A stretch of DNA of 64,000 bases from Tubulanus polymorphus (GCF_964204645.1 NC_134035.1:5952501-6016500); one strand, 5' to 3'; shown: positions 1 to 12,113, numbered from the stretch's first letter. The notes: generated from the letters alone by a model not told the origin. Translations and numbers: made by a program.

Positions 1-779
1 GTATACAATAGTAAACGTTAATGGGTTTTTTTCTGTAAATGGCGGGTAACGAGTTGAGCTCGTGTGTGCTCGCTATTCCGACGTATCTGAATTCTAGTTG
101 AAAATAACTGGATTCGCTGTAAATACCGCGTCTCATTGACTCAATTCTCATCTTAAGTAGTTCGTTTAATTTCGCACGGAGTTTAATTTCAGAATGAACA
201 AGATACTCTTATCCGGCGGCAACGACGACGCGAGTTTGAAACAGTGTATCTCTGAATCACTGATGGGGAAATGATGAAATAGTTAGTAGTGCGATCCGTA
301 AAATGATACCCGCCGTATTGAGCAGTCGAAAGAATTTCTCAAACTACAAAAATTCTAACCGTATAGTTGCATCCATTTCATCGACAATGGGGAAATTTGT
401 CGGTTAAACGATGGCCGGATATCTGATGATAGAATTGCGGCAAAAACTTCAAACTTTTATTTTCAAGGACAGGAACAAATTTTATTAACAAGTCACTAAA
501 TCACACTTATATCATATATTTATATACATCATCCTGGTTTTTTATGTAAATATACATTCTATGAGTTAATTGCACATATATCCATTTATCCCACTTATAT
601 CCACTTTTATATGTACACTAAATCAATTCATCATGATTAGTTTTTGTATAAAGGTCAGAGATTTGCTTTCTATGCAGCACCTTTAACAAAGCCTGAATGT
701 GAATTCTCTTGTTGAATCCATTGACGCATACCCTAGTTTATAGGTCCATGGTGAAACCCAGGGCAATAGCATGGGCTTA
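1..779. other. Non-coding AT-rich flank
   Basis: No gene is visible. The stretch lies downstream of the minus-strand Ly6-like terminal exon. The TTTATT strings near 450-485 read AATAAA on the minus strand and could be poly(A) signals, but they lie over 1 kb past the stop codon, so this is only a possibility. Confidence 0.4.
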
Positions 780-1102
780 TAAGCCGCGATCACACGGGGA
801 CAATTTGGCCCGGCCCAAATTGGCACGGATCAGGCTCGAGCCAAATTTGGCCCGTGCCTAATTAGAGAGCGCGTTCGCACGCAAACCATTCACTCGATAC
901 TAAAACAATGCTCAAACAAAGCGAAGTGGATCATTTCCGGTACCAGTTGCAATTCAAACGCAATCATTTGTCCCGTGCTAAAATTTGGCTCGGGCCTGAT
1001 CCGACGTTTTTTGGTTGGGCCAATATTGGCTCGGGCCCATTTGGCATCCGTGTGAACAGTTGTTCCGGGCCCGAGCCAAAAATGGTCGTGTCATCGCGGT
1101 TA
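780..1102 (+). mobile_element. TA-flanked MITE, family A, full-length copy
   Basis: A 323-bp element. It opens TAAGCCGCGATCACACG and closes with an imperfect inverted copy (CGTGTCATCGCGGTTA). A TA dinucleotide abuts both ends, as in Tc1/mariner-type target duplications. The interior carries several GC-rich subterminal motifs of the GGCCCGGGCCAAAT type and no transposase. Four relatives lie in this window (near 7.4, 10.9, 12.2 and 41.2 kb). It is non-autonomous; the superfamily assignment rests only on the TA flanks. Confidence 0.75.
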
Positions 1103-1582
1103 TATAGTATATGCGAGTGTATACATCATGGGCAATAGAAGTAAGCCGCTAGTGAGCTACATTATCTCAATCAGTATACCCTGTATCGGTACAAGAATGA
1201 TGTTACCCACATCACTTGGTATCTCGGCCAGAATAACTATTTTTAAGGATGGATATCGCCTCCTCTTTATGTTTAAACAGATCAGTAAAATATTACCCGA
1301 TTTTTTCCTCCATACCCCTTCCCCGCTCCTCTACCTTCTTTCACTCATTCACTCCCTTTCCACTTCCCTTCTGCGTAAGTTGAACTTAGAAAAACTAACG
1401 TATATGGTAATCAAAATATACATTATGTACGTATAATGTGCTCGCATTCGTTATTCTTATTTAGTGCATAAAAATCTCTCCCACTTAGTCTTCTCTGGAA
1501 TCACAGACGATTTTCTTTGTCGGTAAGAATTAATTGAACGCGATCATAAGCGTTTTTAAAAAAGAAAAACATGCTTGAAATT
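1103..1582. other. Probable 3' flank or 3' UTR of the Ly6-like gene
   Basis: This lies immediately downstream of the stop codon on the minus strand. It holds pyrimidine-rich and AT-rich sequence with no credible coding frame. Transcript data would be needed to place the 3' end. Confidence 0.35.
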
Positions 1583-1803
1583 TCAACTGCGCCAACGGGT
1601 GAATGCGATAGCTATGGAAACAAGTGTAGCGATTAGGTAGACTGAATTTAACGTTCTTACGGCGTGATTACAATGATCGTAACTACAAAAACAGTAAGTT
1701 GCCGTGTACGCTCCATGGGTGAAAACGCGACATCCGTCAGTGGTGTTCAAACCTTGAACTGAACCGGGCGGGTAACAGCCACGGGCCGTCGCCATGATCC
1801 ACC
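1583..1803 (-). CDS. Ly6/uPAR three-finger protein, terminal exon
   Basis: This exon encodes the second half of a small secreted, probably GPI-anchored three-finger protein. On the minus strand a strong acceptor (CTCTGTTTTCAG) precedes it, and the frame runs about 73 codons to a TGA at 1585-1583. Visible are GC...GC...CFC and then CSYDHCN, the hallmark Cys-Asn end of the Ly6/uPAR fold. A hydrophobic tail (about VYLIATLVSIAIAF) follows, as expected of a GPI-attachment signal. It starts in phase 1, matching the donor phase of the exon at 4300-4446. Joined, the two exons give ten cysteines, the usual number. Invertebrate relatives of this kind include quiver/sleepless-type channel modulators and coiled/crimpled-type membrane proteins. 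Which subfamily this is cannot be told by eye. Confidence 0.85.
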
Positions 1804-3804
1804 CTGAAAACAGAGAGCAAAACATGTAGTCAATTAGGTTATTTAACTACTCAAGCTTAATTGTCAGTTAATAATTCATTTCTAGGGCTGCTTTCTTGTA
1901 CAAGCTAACTTTTGCTTCAAAGCAGTCCTTCATTTGATATCATTTCGCTTTCAATATATACATTTCATTCATTAAATCTGTAAAAGTTTTATATGAAAAA
2001 AATAAATCGTTTCGTAATATCATATCAATCATAACTTTTGACAAATGATGTTAATATAGATACATTTATAAGGATGGTAGAAACAATTAACAGTTCGAAA
2101 ATCCGGAACAACACCCGATATCATCATACAGTTAATGAGTGTCCAAAGGGTTTCCATACTTTTACAAATCGAGTAATGTTTTGAATACAATTAACGTTTC
2201 TTAAAATGGTAATAGCGCACACAACGAATTTTAGTTACAATTCTGTGATTTTTGGCAGCATGGAGTGAGCGGCAGAGATCATGATTGAAATGATTCTAGT
2301 GTCGAGAGGTCCACAGAAAGTGTCTGTCTGTCTTTATGAGTAGAAAAGCCGCGATTAAAAGACCAATATTCGTTCTAATTAATAATGTCTTCACCAACTG
2401 ACAAACTTCGAAGCTACACAATATCATGCAGTGACGGATTTATGGAGAGGTTTTCCTATTCGCCAATACAGAGATTGTTAAAACCGCAAATTTGACTTAC
2501 ATCCTCTCGTAAATGTCATCTTTAAGGATGTATATCTGCCTAATCTGGCTAACCCTAGATCGAGGCACTCCACTATAGTTGCCTTAGACATGGGTCCCTT
2601 ATCAGAACAATGCCTGTTCTTTTCTTCCGGACCTCCGCCTTCCGGTTTTCCTAGATCCTGTCGTGATTAGGTCTTTTTTTCTAAATCTTAAGTAAGAAGA
2701 ATGTAAAGAGAGGATCCTATAGCACTGCGATTTAGATGAATATTCTTTCGTGACGTAGTGATATATCGGTCAATGAGGCTGATATGTTCACATAATCATA
2801 ACGTCATAAATATATGAGTAATAACCAGATAGAAACAGTCACACGCGCATTAAGTCGTTAAAACTGGGCAGTTATTTCTCGTTAACGAAGCCATTAGGCG
2901 GATGATTACACTCGGTGAATAGACTTACAATTAGGTAAATTGGTCAATCTTTCTCGTCTCCGCCAGTCGGAACTACATCGTTCCCCTGACAGCAATTATC
3001 AGGCTAATGAAACGTGTCAATCTGCGGCACACGACGGATAACCACATACGAGTTATAGCGATATCCGAGTCAATCACCGTAATTCACTACGATTACCCCT
3101 CGTCTCTCCTCTTCTTATCTTGTTTTCGATAATCGCCGTCATAAGAAAAATGTTTTCGAACGGGAGCGCAATTATAACTGAAGGACATCGGGAGAGAGGG
3201 AGTAACGTGTACATGTCGTACTTAATCCGTGAACTGTTTGTATGTTCATCTGCGGGGCAAACCGTTCTACCACCGGTAAAATCTAGTTAGCAAACAAACT
3301 CGGCAATGGTTTTAGAGACAACGTAGAAAGAACCCTCGAAAAGAATTTATCAACCGTCGCATCCATAACACTATTAGGCCGACGTGTCTTGAAGTCATTT
3401 GGCGGACGTGCGTTCGGTGCGTTTGCACCTTCGTATTGAATCCATTAAGGGCCGACTCTATTATCACCCGGACGCGTCCAATTTCACTCTTTTATCGACC
3501 ACGTGATCATCCGGACGTCTCCGCTCTCTCCATTCCGACGAGGTGGTTTAGTTGCGGAGTGGCCTTAATAAGATATATAACACGCCCAGCATAGCATTAA
3601 CAGGCGACCAGTCTAGGCTCAGAATTCGACACGCAGCCAGTCTATTATTAAGTGATAGTGCAGACGTTCTCCGACACCGAAATCACCGGATCATCCGGAT
3701 ATCAATGCGGACGTAGATAATAGAATCGCTGGTCCTAACCCATCCGTGATTATTGACTCTCAACCACCCGCATTCAAAGCACCATTTCATAGTTTATTCA
3801 ACCT

Positions 3805-3838
3805 CTCGACTATACTCTCATATAGTCATCTTTGTTAG
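3805..3838 (-). ncRNA. Degenerate hammerhead-like hairpin
   Basis: The minus strand reads AAGATGACTATATGAGAG followed by TATAGTCGAGAGG. The stem GACTAT/ATAGTC equals that of the better copy at 13740-13774, but both catalytic core segments (CUGANGA and GAAA) are damaged. It is likely a dead relic of the same repeat family. Confidence 0.3.
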
Positions 3839-4014
3839 AGAGATCGAACACAACTAATCGAAATCCCTTTTCATATACGGTATACCGTTAACTACAAACT
3901 CAAGGAACAATTCCGGGCTTTATTTTTTCATTACTAGTGTGAGTTTCTATCGTCACAACACGGACTGAGTACTTTCATCAATGGTTGTCAAGACATTTTT
4001 GTTCCAAGTCATCA

Positions 4015-4032
4015 CAGCCCCTCTGGTGCTGG
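4015..4032 (-). promoter_or_regulatory. CTCF-like motif
   Basis: The plus strand reads CAGCCCCTCTGGTGCTGG, which resembles the reverse orientation of the CTCF core (CCASYAGRKGGC). It is a single motif inside an intron, so a chance match is quite possible. Confidence 0.25.
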
Positions 4033-4299
4033 GGTACATATAGAATAGGGGGTAATACGTATCTGCGTACATGTATACAGTCATGTCTTCGGATTCATTG
4101 GTCTTGGGATCGAAAATCTAAAACTTTCTTAACTTTAGTTGATTGAGGTCTCGTACATCTGACTTTTTTATACCATTTGTTTGATTAAGGAGAGTATTCC
4201 AGCGAATTTTCCATCGGTTCAATGATGAATGAGGATATTATCCACAGAGGGTGAGAGGTTGTTTTTTTTTGGGGGGGGGGGCTGTGTATATATACTTAC

Positions 4300-4446
4300 T
4301 ATTTCCTCTACTGGGATACTCTATTTGTACGGCGCATTTTTCCACACTCGAATGGCAGATGGTCGGCAAATACTTCCACGGATTGAACGGAAAGGCACAT
4401 CCGGGATTTTCCGTGCTGATGCATTCGTAACACATGATTGATAGGC
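4300..4446 (-). CDS. Ly6/uPAR three-finger protein, central exon
   Basis: A 147-nt exon on the minus strand between acceptor TTCTACATTACAG and donor GTAAGT. It starts with two bases completing a codon and ends with one base over. The frame encodes LSIMCYECISTENPGC, then a second half with TIC, SSVEKC and VQIEYPSRGN. CYEC directly after a signal peptide followed by NPGC is the classic start of an invertebrate Ly6/uPAR domain. It carries cysteines 1-5 of the fold, and the exon at 1583-1803 supplies the remaining five. Intron 1 upstream would be 8.9 kb to the signal-peptide exon at 13.3 kb or 17.6 kb to that at 22.1 kb. The donor and acceptor phases agree with both. Confidence 0.85.
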
Positions 4447-5784
4447 CTGTAATGTAGAACGTATCGTAGAGATTAATGACTGCGCACATATTATTCATCT
4501 CATTCTGAACAGCCGTGTATGATTTTTCACGGGAAGAATCACGATTCTTTTCTGTTCAGTTGATACCTTAACGCAATCTGGAGATCTCTCGCCGATCACA
4601 CGTATCGCCGTTGAACGGCGGTTTTGAACAGTGAAACTGTTGTTGTGCAACAAATTCCTACGAATTAACACGTTTCGTGATCGACGATTCAATCATCAGA
4701 ATCGTGAAAAAATCAGTCGTTCAGTCTGAATGTCGCGATAGAAATAGAAACAGTGCCGGAATAGAATTCTATGCGATAGAATATTGAAGATTTATTCAGA
4801 TAAAACCACATCTTTCCAACTGTAGACAAACATCCATCATCAGATGCTTCTGGCCATTTTCGAATATTTCCCGCTATTTTCGCCCCACTTGAGAAATCCT
4901 ATGTTTCATAAATGCGCCGAGGTGAATTGCTCAATAATTTGGTTAGAGTGAACTACAACTGCCAAAAACGTTTCATTTTAATAACATCTTCGAACAACAA
5001 AAATCACTAAGACGTATTTCGTTCCCCGTGAGAGCTGTTTAACCATCAATCTAAAGCGTCTTAATTCGATACCTTACTACTAAAAAGATTGCACTTTTAG
5101 ACTTAAGTCTCACCGGCCCCGAAGTTTATGTCAACAGCGTGGTAACTGATGATGGCTCGAAAAATTGTCAAATAGCAATATAAGTTTCACTGAGGCGATA
5201 ATATGTAAGATTTATGAAATTTAAGGCGATAAATTCAGCGATAACGGGCTCCCCCAGCGCGCGGAAACAAATCGTAAAAATCTCCGGACCGAAACTCCGC
5301 CGCTCGAGAACTTATCTCAGAAGCTCTGAAAATATTTGTATACACCGAGTTGACTCGACTCTTATCGCAAACCGATATATCCGGCGTAGTCTCCAGGGGC
5401 GGGAGGGGCGCTGGGGGTGGGGGTGTAAATTCTAAAACGTTCCCCTTCGACTGATTTAATGATTAAATGGTTCTCCACTGAGGGTGTGATGTTCATCTTC
5501 TTGTTCAATTACGTAAATACAAATACCTTTTAGGAACTTTGATATATTAAACATCAAACTTTTGAAACTGGCTAAATTTATTAATACCGGTCCGGATTTA
5601 TATATAACCCTCCAATGTATTTGTAAATAGTATGTTGTAGATAGCGTTTGTTATGTTTTAAAATGCTTTTTTTCTGTTTTAAGAATGCTTTTTTTTGGTA
5701 ATCAATTGTAAATACTGTTTTTCCCTCCATATACCATTACAGATGGTTGGAGTGTAATAGATATTCGTATTCGTCTCATTGTTC
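4447..5784. other. Intronic sequence, no gene seen
   Basis: This lies inside the long first intron of the Ly6-like gene. It is AT-rich apart from a G-rich patch near 5397-5425 and has no convincing coding frame. Confidence 0.5.
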
Positions 5785-6215
5785 AGGTTACAGAAAAAGA
5801 AAATTAACTCGAAAGTTTATTGACACCTTGAAAAATAGCATATATTGCTTAATATTGTCGACAATGAATAATATGATATAATTCATACAATATAAAGGAT
5901 CAATAAAGTTGTTTTTGATTTGAGCGATATTGATAATTGAATTGACCGGCAACCCGTCTAGCCCCAATATATCGATTACGCATAGGGTACGTCCTCTCAA
6001 AAATAATTATCAAACTTTATCAAAAATAATATCAAACTAGAGTCATGAGAGATATCTAATCGCAAAATAATTTCTAAAATTCAAAATCGTAATTGTTATT
6101 TTCAAACGCATATATTGATGACGTAGTGCACATCGACTCGCACAGGGCCCCTTAAATAACGCATAGGTATCAATGTATATAAACATTATTGTAACGGTTT
6201 TTTTCAGCGTTTACA
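5785..6215 (-). mobile_element. Dispersed repeat family B, copy 1
   Basis: This is one of three copies of an unclassified AT-rich repeat of roughly 400 bp; the others, in opposite orientation, are at 8095-8400 and 16370-16775. Shared landmarks are a GACGTAGTGCACATCGACTC-type block, GACCGGCAACC...TCTAGCC and a TATTGTCGACAAT palindrome. No coding capacity or clear terminal inverted repeat was recognised, so its class is unknown. Confidence 0.6.
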
Positions 6216-6774
6216 AAAAATATTAATTTCGCGGTCTTAGGAAGAATGTAAATGTCTCCTCTGGGTGAATCTGTGAATTTAATTTGTCGCGCAAATCGTC
6301 GGTAGTTCACTACGGAATGAACTCCCTAGCCGTATCGCGCTTGATTTATAGATCTGGAGGAGAGGATTTTTCAAACAGACACGGCGTCGAGATGCAGAGA
6401 AGCGCGCGTCAGCAGTTATCCCGTTTCGTATTTGAATAAAGATTATTTGATTTTGTGCTCGTATAGGCACAAGACGCTGTCATCGTTCAGATGATTTCAC
6501 CCTCGGGAATATTTCATACCGTTAACGTTTCAAAGAAGAAAGCGATACCGTCGTCCGTCGCTTGCTCGTCGTCATATTTCAAATTTCTTTCCGTTGACAA
6601 TAAAATTTTCCGCAATTCGAATCTAAAACATAATTAACGTCGTTCATATGAGATATCCCCATAAAACATAATTTTCCCAACTGATGTCGAATTGGTTTCG
6701 AATCACCTCGTGAATATCTATCTCAGTTTTCGTCGACTTGATGAGTACTTGTTTCATAAATGCGCCTAAACAGC

Positions 6775-7116
6775 ATCCTCCCTCGGCAGGGATTCGAACC
6801 TAATGAAATTGCTACACTCAGTAACGGCACGAACCCCTGCCACAGTAGACCGGGTGCGCAGATACATGCGCAGCTTTGCCGCACGAAAACTTGCGGCACC
6901 AATCAGATTGCTCGTTGTTTGATGGCTGAGGTAAATTTCACGGAAGAACTATAAATGGGAAATCCCGGGCCATAGTTAAACGGGATATGTGATTGGCTAA
7001 TAATGACATCATCTATAAGCTGCGCATGTAGCTGCACACTCGGTCTAGTGTGGCAGGGTTTCGTACCGTGGCATTCTCGATACCATCAGGTTCGAATCGC
7101 TGGCGGGGGAGGATGC
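6775..7116. mobile_element. Inverted-repeat element with tRNA T-arm-like termini (family C), copy 1
   Basis: About 342 bp. It starts ATCCTCCCTCGGCAGGGATT and ends with its inverted counterpart (GGTTCGAATCGC...GGGGGAGGATGC). The string TAAACAGC is present at both boundaries (6767-6774 and 7117-7124), consistent with a 6-8 bp target-site duplication. Each terminus contains GGTTCGAATC, identical to a tRNA T-loop/box B. The interior has palindromic GTGCGCAG/CTGCGCAT segments. Two more copies are at 19.7-20.04 kb and 38.2-38.76 kb. It has no protein-coding capacity. Confidence 0.65.
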
Positions 7117-7284
7117 TAAACAGCGGCACCAGTTGCCCAAAAGTTGATTGAAGTGGACACCGATGGACAAATACTAGGTACCAATGAAGAATTAATCGTC
7201 ACTATGTTAACTAATCCACGACTTAAACCATGGACGTATAAACTAGATTACACGTCCATGCTCAAACAAATGTAAGGGCTGGGT

Positions 7285-7505
7285 TTTAACTGCCTGGCCA
7301 AAAAAAAACTTCAGGCGCGGCTAGAGCCAAATATTAGCAGGGGTCAAATTTCTTGCGTGTAAATTGCAACTAGTTCCGAAAGTGGCTAATTTCGATTTTT
7401 TTTTAAGCATTTCTAGTATACAGTGAGTTGTTTACGCGTGGACGCACGGGCCTGATTCGTGCCAATTTGGGCCGGCCGAAATCATCTCCGAGTGATCGCG
7501 GCTTA
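7285..7505 (-). mobile_element. MITE family A, diverged copy
   Basis: It ends GTGATCGCGGCTTA at 7505, the family A terminus. It also carries the GGGCCTGATTCGTGCC and GGGCCGGCC internal motifs and the CAGTGAGTTGTTTACGCGTG block. The left end is blurred, so the start is approximate. Confidence 0.5.
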
Positions 7506-8094
7506 GAACGTCACAATCAAAATTAGCTCATAGATGTTTTCATATGTAGCTCATATTTTTTTTTTTTATAGAAGGATTATCTATTCTGTAACAAGAGGAC
7601 CTGTACAATATGCTCGGCTTTCGCTGTTAGTGGTCAGGTATCGTCATTACAGCTCGGTTGGACCCAAGCCAAACCCGATTGGCTGTAATTCGTGATGGAG
7701 TCGGTGTATCAGACACGCAGTTTCCTTCACCACTCAAAATATCGCTGGTTTTTTGCCGTATAGAAAGGAAACGTTTCCAGAATCGGTTATTCTTATGAGG
7801 AACTCCATTAGGGACTAGACGTAGTTCGAAATATGAAATATCGCGTGTCAATACCAGCACTGATGCCTGAAATCAATGCCAGTTCATGCTGTCTTCTCTC
7901 GTCGAAAATCCCTCCAAAAAAGCTATATCCCGACCAATAACTTTTACATCCGATCGATTTCAATTAAAACGGGGCAGGCTGTATTGATTGTTTCCGAAAG
8001 TGTGAAGTTTCTTTTGAAATTATTCGGAAATTCAGCTGTTCATCTTCTTGTATTATAACTCGGCAATATTTTGTTCGTAAAATCGAAATAAATG

Positions 8095-8400
8095 AATAGC
8101 TGTACATTTTGACGTCGTAAAAACCGTTGGAATAATTTTTATATACATTGATACCCTTGTGTAAGCGTTATGGGGTTCCGTGCGAGTCGATGTGCACTAC
8201 GTCATCGATATTGGCGTTTCAAAATTATAACTATTTTGGCGTTTATTTTGTAACCAAACATATTTCATAACCCTTATCATATTTTTGATATGTTTCAATA
8301 ATCACTTTTGGGAGGATACGCACTACGTCATCAATGTATCGGGCTAGACTGGTTGCCGGTCAATTCAATTCAATTATCGATATACTCTAATCCAAAATAA
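8095..8400 (+). mobile_element. Dispersed repeat family B, copy 2
   Basis: It shares with 16370-16775 the order ATGGGGTTC.GTG.GAGTC, ATGTGC.CTACG, then CGTCATCAATGTAT, GGGCTAGACTGGTTGCCGGTC and ATTATCGATAT. It is an inverted relative of 5785-6215. Confidence 0.6.
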
Positions 8401-8957
8401 CTCATGATATTGAATATTACGGCAAAACCCAAAAAGTGCAGGTATACATTTTTAATGAAACAAACTTACGGGTTATCATTTTTTCAAATATTCTAATCTA
8501 CCAGTGACTAACTGGAAGTGATAATCTTTCGCACTTTGATTTTGTTCTACTCTACACGAGCTAGTTGGATGGTTGCTCGTAGTTGCAGCTTTCTTGAATA
8601 AAATGCGTTGTATATGATAGTGTTAACGGGGGTGACCATTTCATCAACTCCCGCGTTTTAAGAAAAATCCCTCCCACTAAATGAACGGGAGAGAATCTCG
8701 TAAAAGCAGCAGCTAACTATATAGTGTTGATTATCAGCGATTGATCAGTGAAACATGATGAGTGTTTTACACACACATCGAGCGCGGCAAACAGAACACA
8801 AATTAGGAACCGTGAACTCACGAGCGCTAGACGCTAATTGCACTAACTCTCTATTTGTCTTCGTTTGAAGATGGTCGTTTAGAAAACAGAGACCGACGAA
8901 TTTAACTCGATCGGCGCCGGAATCGAGCTTTGATATTTAAAGGGCAGCGAATCGTTC
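8401..8957. other. No gene seen
   Basis: Intronic or intergenic AT-rich sequence without a persuasive coding frame. Confidence 0.4.
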
Positions 8958-9010
8958 GCGACGTTGCTTTGAACATGTGCGCTAGAAGCCCGTCTTCAAA
9001 GCAACGTCGC
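8958..9010. repeat. Perfect 16-bp inverted repeat (hairpin)
   Basis: GCGACGTTGCTTTGAA at 8958-8973 is exactly complementary to TTCAAAGCAACGTCGC at 8995-9010, leaving a 21-base loop. It would fold into a strong hairpin on either strand. No tail typical of a terminator is seen. The function is unknown; it could be the core of a small foldback element. Confidence 0.7.
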
Positions 9011-9716
9011 CGAGTCGGGAGAAGTTACTTAATCAGGGAAGCCAACAAGGCCGAGTGAAGTGCGCAGACGCGCCTGTACTGACGTCACTAATTGATGGTA
9101 AATGATCTTCTCGCGCTGCTCCATCCTAGCTTGCCAGGGTTTGATTGCCTCCCGCTGAAGCTCGCACCATGAATCTGGTCTGCGGCCAAGGTTTGTGTTG
9201 CCGTGAGCCTCGTCGGGTCCAGGCAATCTAACCCAGGCAAGCGAGCATGGCGCTTTTCCGACTCGAGCAGCGAATCTGAAACTCCCTTATCGAGTTCAGT
9301 CATGTTTAAATAATCATTATAAACGTATTGAATTTTATCTTAAAAAGTCCCCGCAGCAGAAAATGATAACGCGTGTTGCGTGTGTGTTAGAATCTAAAAC
9401 CCCAGCTCTCCACCTTTGCGCTGGTTTTTTCTTCTCCTGGGGATTACTTAAAATTCCGAGCGTGCTCTCAGACTTCCGCTGAAGCGTTTTGTGTGTGTTT
9501 ATTTACCAGGAACTGCAGAAACCCCCGAACAAACTCGCGTGTTAGATACTACGGGGATAGGTCAACAACGCCCATTACTTCCGGCCTTTGACGCCCGATA
9601 CCCCGATACGAGGTGTTTTTCAACCTCGATTGCCTCCTCCTGTCCCGTTCAATGCGGACCCGGCGGGTACCCATGGCGCCTGGAAACTGTATGGCTTATT
9701 ACAGCATAGGCGCTGG

Positions 9717-9795
9717 GGTGGTCTCCCCCTCTCCCTCAGTCCTCACTCCCACTCTCCCTCTCTCTCTCTCTCCCTCCCCTCCCACTCTCTCACGC
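9717..9795. repeat. CT-rich tract
   Basis: A polypyrimidine run (CTCTCC/CTCC units). Long open frames across it are artefacts of the repeat. Confidence 0.7.
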
Positions 9796-9892
9796 CACTC
9801 TTACGCCATTTCTGTATCTGAACTTACGGACCCCCGATAAATATTAGTTTGTATATGGTCCAGAACTTCATGGTAAACTTCAAGGTAAATTC

Positions 9893-10178
9893 TCTCCCTC
9901 CCCTCTCCCTCTCGCCCCCTCTCTCTCCCCTCTCCCCTCTCTCTCCCTTCTTCCCCTCCCCTCCCTCTCCCTCTCCTTCTCCCTCCCTCTCCCTCTCCCT
10001 CTCCCTCCCTCCCCCTCCCCTCCCTTCCCTCCCCATCCCCCTCCCTCTCCCCCTCCCATCCCCCTCCCTCTCCCCCTCCCCTCCCCTCCCCCTCTCCCTC
10101 TCCCTCTCCCTCTCCTTCTCCCTCTCCCTCTCCCTCTCCCTCTCCCTCTCCCTCTCCCTCTCCCTCTCCCTCTCTCTG
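9893..10178. repeat. Long CCCTCT/CCCTCC polypyrimidine tract
   Basis: About 285 bp of almost pure pyrimidine on the plus strand, ending in a regular (CCCTCT)n array. It is a mirror-symmetric purine/pyrimidine tract of the kind able to form triplex DNA. Open frames on both strands (Pro/Leu/Ser and Arg/Glu runs) are not genes. Confidence 0.85.
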
Positions 10179-10806
10179 CTCCCGCCGTCGATTGAATTTC
10201 TAAAAGCCATTAAAAGCGTATCATATTCACTTTACAGGAAAGTTAAACTTAGCGTTAATTTTCGACAAACAGATTTTACAAGCCCCGCAGCGATTCGATC
10301 GAATCAATGAAAGATCGTACTTTCAACGAGTAGAATATTCTATTTTCAGCAGCAACTGATCACGATAAAACGATTTAGTTTTTCGACGATTTCTCCGAGA
10401 TGTGTTCCACCCCAAGCTGGAAGTATTCTATTAACTGCTCATTCAAGAAACAGAATGAATGTTAATTTGTTTTTCGAATTTTTTTCTGTAGATGTTTGCC
10501 GATGTTTGAAGCTACCGCGGCTTTCGGCGACTTTTTTTAAATTTCCAATGAATCGAATCAAAACAACTTCATTCGCTAATTTTTAGAAGTTAAATTCAGG
10601 GTTAATTTGATTTACTTCGATGAATTCGAGTGTCTCTAAATTTGCGGATTTCTCATCGCTCCAATTGTTTTGTGAATTCAATTTCCATCAAACTCAATCG
10701 AACGTGAATTAAACTTGCAAATCGCTAAAACCAATTAAACATTGTGCGTATAGTGTCTCTGGTTTGTACGCGTAAATCGAAGGCGTCCTGTTTTACTTAT
10801 GAGCTA
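10179..10806. other. No gene seen
   Basis: AT-rich sequence between the polypyrimidine tract and the next MITE, with no coding frame or motif that could be supported. Confidence 0.4.
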
Positions 10807-11068
10807 TAAGCCGCGATCACGCAACCGTTTTTGAGCATGGCAAATGTGGCCCGGAATGACTGTTCACACGAGTACCAAAAACGTCGGACGATCGGAATCA
10901 TCGCGTTTGAATTGCTCTGGAGTAACTCATTAGCTTTGTTTAAGCATCGAGTATCGAGTGAGTGGTTTGCGTGTGAACGCGCTCTCTAATTAGGCACGGG
11001 CCAAATTTGACTCGGGCCTGATCTGTGCCGATTCGGCCCGGGCCAAATCGTAGATCCGTGCGATGAGA
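10807..11068 (-). mobile_element. MITE family A, inverted copy
   Basis: It starts TAAGCCGCGATCACGC just after a TA, then carries the family A body in the opposite orientation to 780-1102, including GTGGTTTGCGTGTGAACGCG and GGCCCGGGCCAAAT. The right terminus is degraded near 11068. Confidence 0.65.
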
Positions 11069-12113
11069 ACGGAGAAGTTTTGAGTGTATGGCTGACAGTT
11101 TAATCTTTCGACTACGTTGGTGCGAAGTTAAGATCGCTGACAAATACACAGCGATATAACTTCTGAAACTTTTTCTCATCTCAGAAAAAAGGTGATTCGA
11201 ATAACGATCCGACTGTAGGCGTTTTTGCGGTAAACCATTGCTGTATACTACCAGCAGCAACAACAGATGATAAAATCACCCCCCAAAAAACCGATTACGT
11301 TGCTCGGTCACGTAATTTCAGTCGGTATCAAGCGAGGCTTTCCGCGGCGCGTGGAAACATCTGTGATCGATATGGAATGTTGTTATATGATTTAGAAGCA
11401 CCGCCGGCTCTCTCTCTCTCTCTCTCTCCCTTCTCCCTAGTGCCCGATCGCGACCATCACCCTGACAAACGATCATTCCTGGTTTTTGTTCATATTTGTA
11501 CAGTTGTCAGTTAGTATGTGATACTTTAAAGGTTTTCTACATAGCATATTCATACGCATGCACGTAGTAACTAGAAAAACGTATATATAATCTATCTTTT
11601 TGAAAATGATCTTTTATATATTTTGTAAAGAGCTTTGAGATTACATAATTCGATGAATAACCATTATCATGTTTATTGTTATTATTGATAGTTTATCTCG
11701 TCCATGATACATACAGGACTCCTGCGTCCATTTCCAGACATTTGATTTAGGTGTGAACATGTGAACTGAATAATTAAACTTGACTGAGGCCTTCTTAAAA
11801 TGTTTAAACTAAATGTGAAGTTTATAGATAGCTGAATTAGAGGCAAAGCATTAGAAAACCAAATATTGTAAATTGCATAGACATATTATAGAGGGATATA
11901 TTTTATTGGTATATAGGTACTTATATCATTGTCAATATGTTATATGTAATTTGATGTCTAAAATCTTGACGAGTGTTGGGGATGGCAGATGGCAGATATC
12001 GTGATGTATGAACCGAGGAAATGTATATGTAAAAACTAATCCAGTGTATAGCGTTGCTGTACATGATGGGCATACGGGTATTGTTTGGGCACTTTGAGTA
12101 ACCATGGTATATA

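Larger units (their letters stand above)
1804..4299 (-). other. Intron 2 of the Ly6-like gene
   Basis: About 2.5 kb of AT-rich sequence bounded by a GTAAGT donor (minus, 4299) and a CAG acceptor (1804). No coding frame is seen. It holds a degenerate hammerhead-like hairpin near 3.8 kb, a CTCF-like motif at 4015-4032 and a ten-base G run at 4271-4280 close to the donor. Confidence 0.7.

Noticed and set aside
9029-9310. Overlapping minus-strand frames with protein-like composition (REAIKPWQARMEQREKII)
   Set aside because: Two different frames look equally good, neither has convincing splice sites and no family was recognised.
9824-10310. Long Pro/Leu/Ser and Arg/Glu open frames on both strands
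   Set aside because: They are produced by a CCCTCT polypyrimidine repeat with no codon structure.
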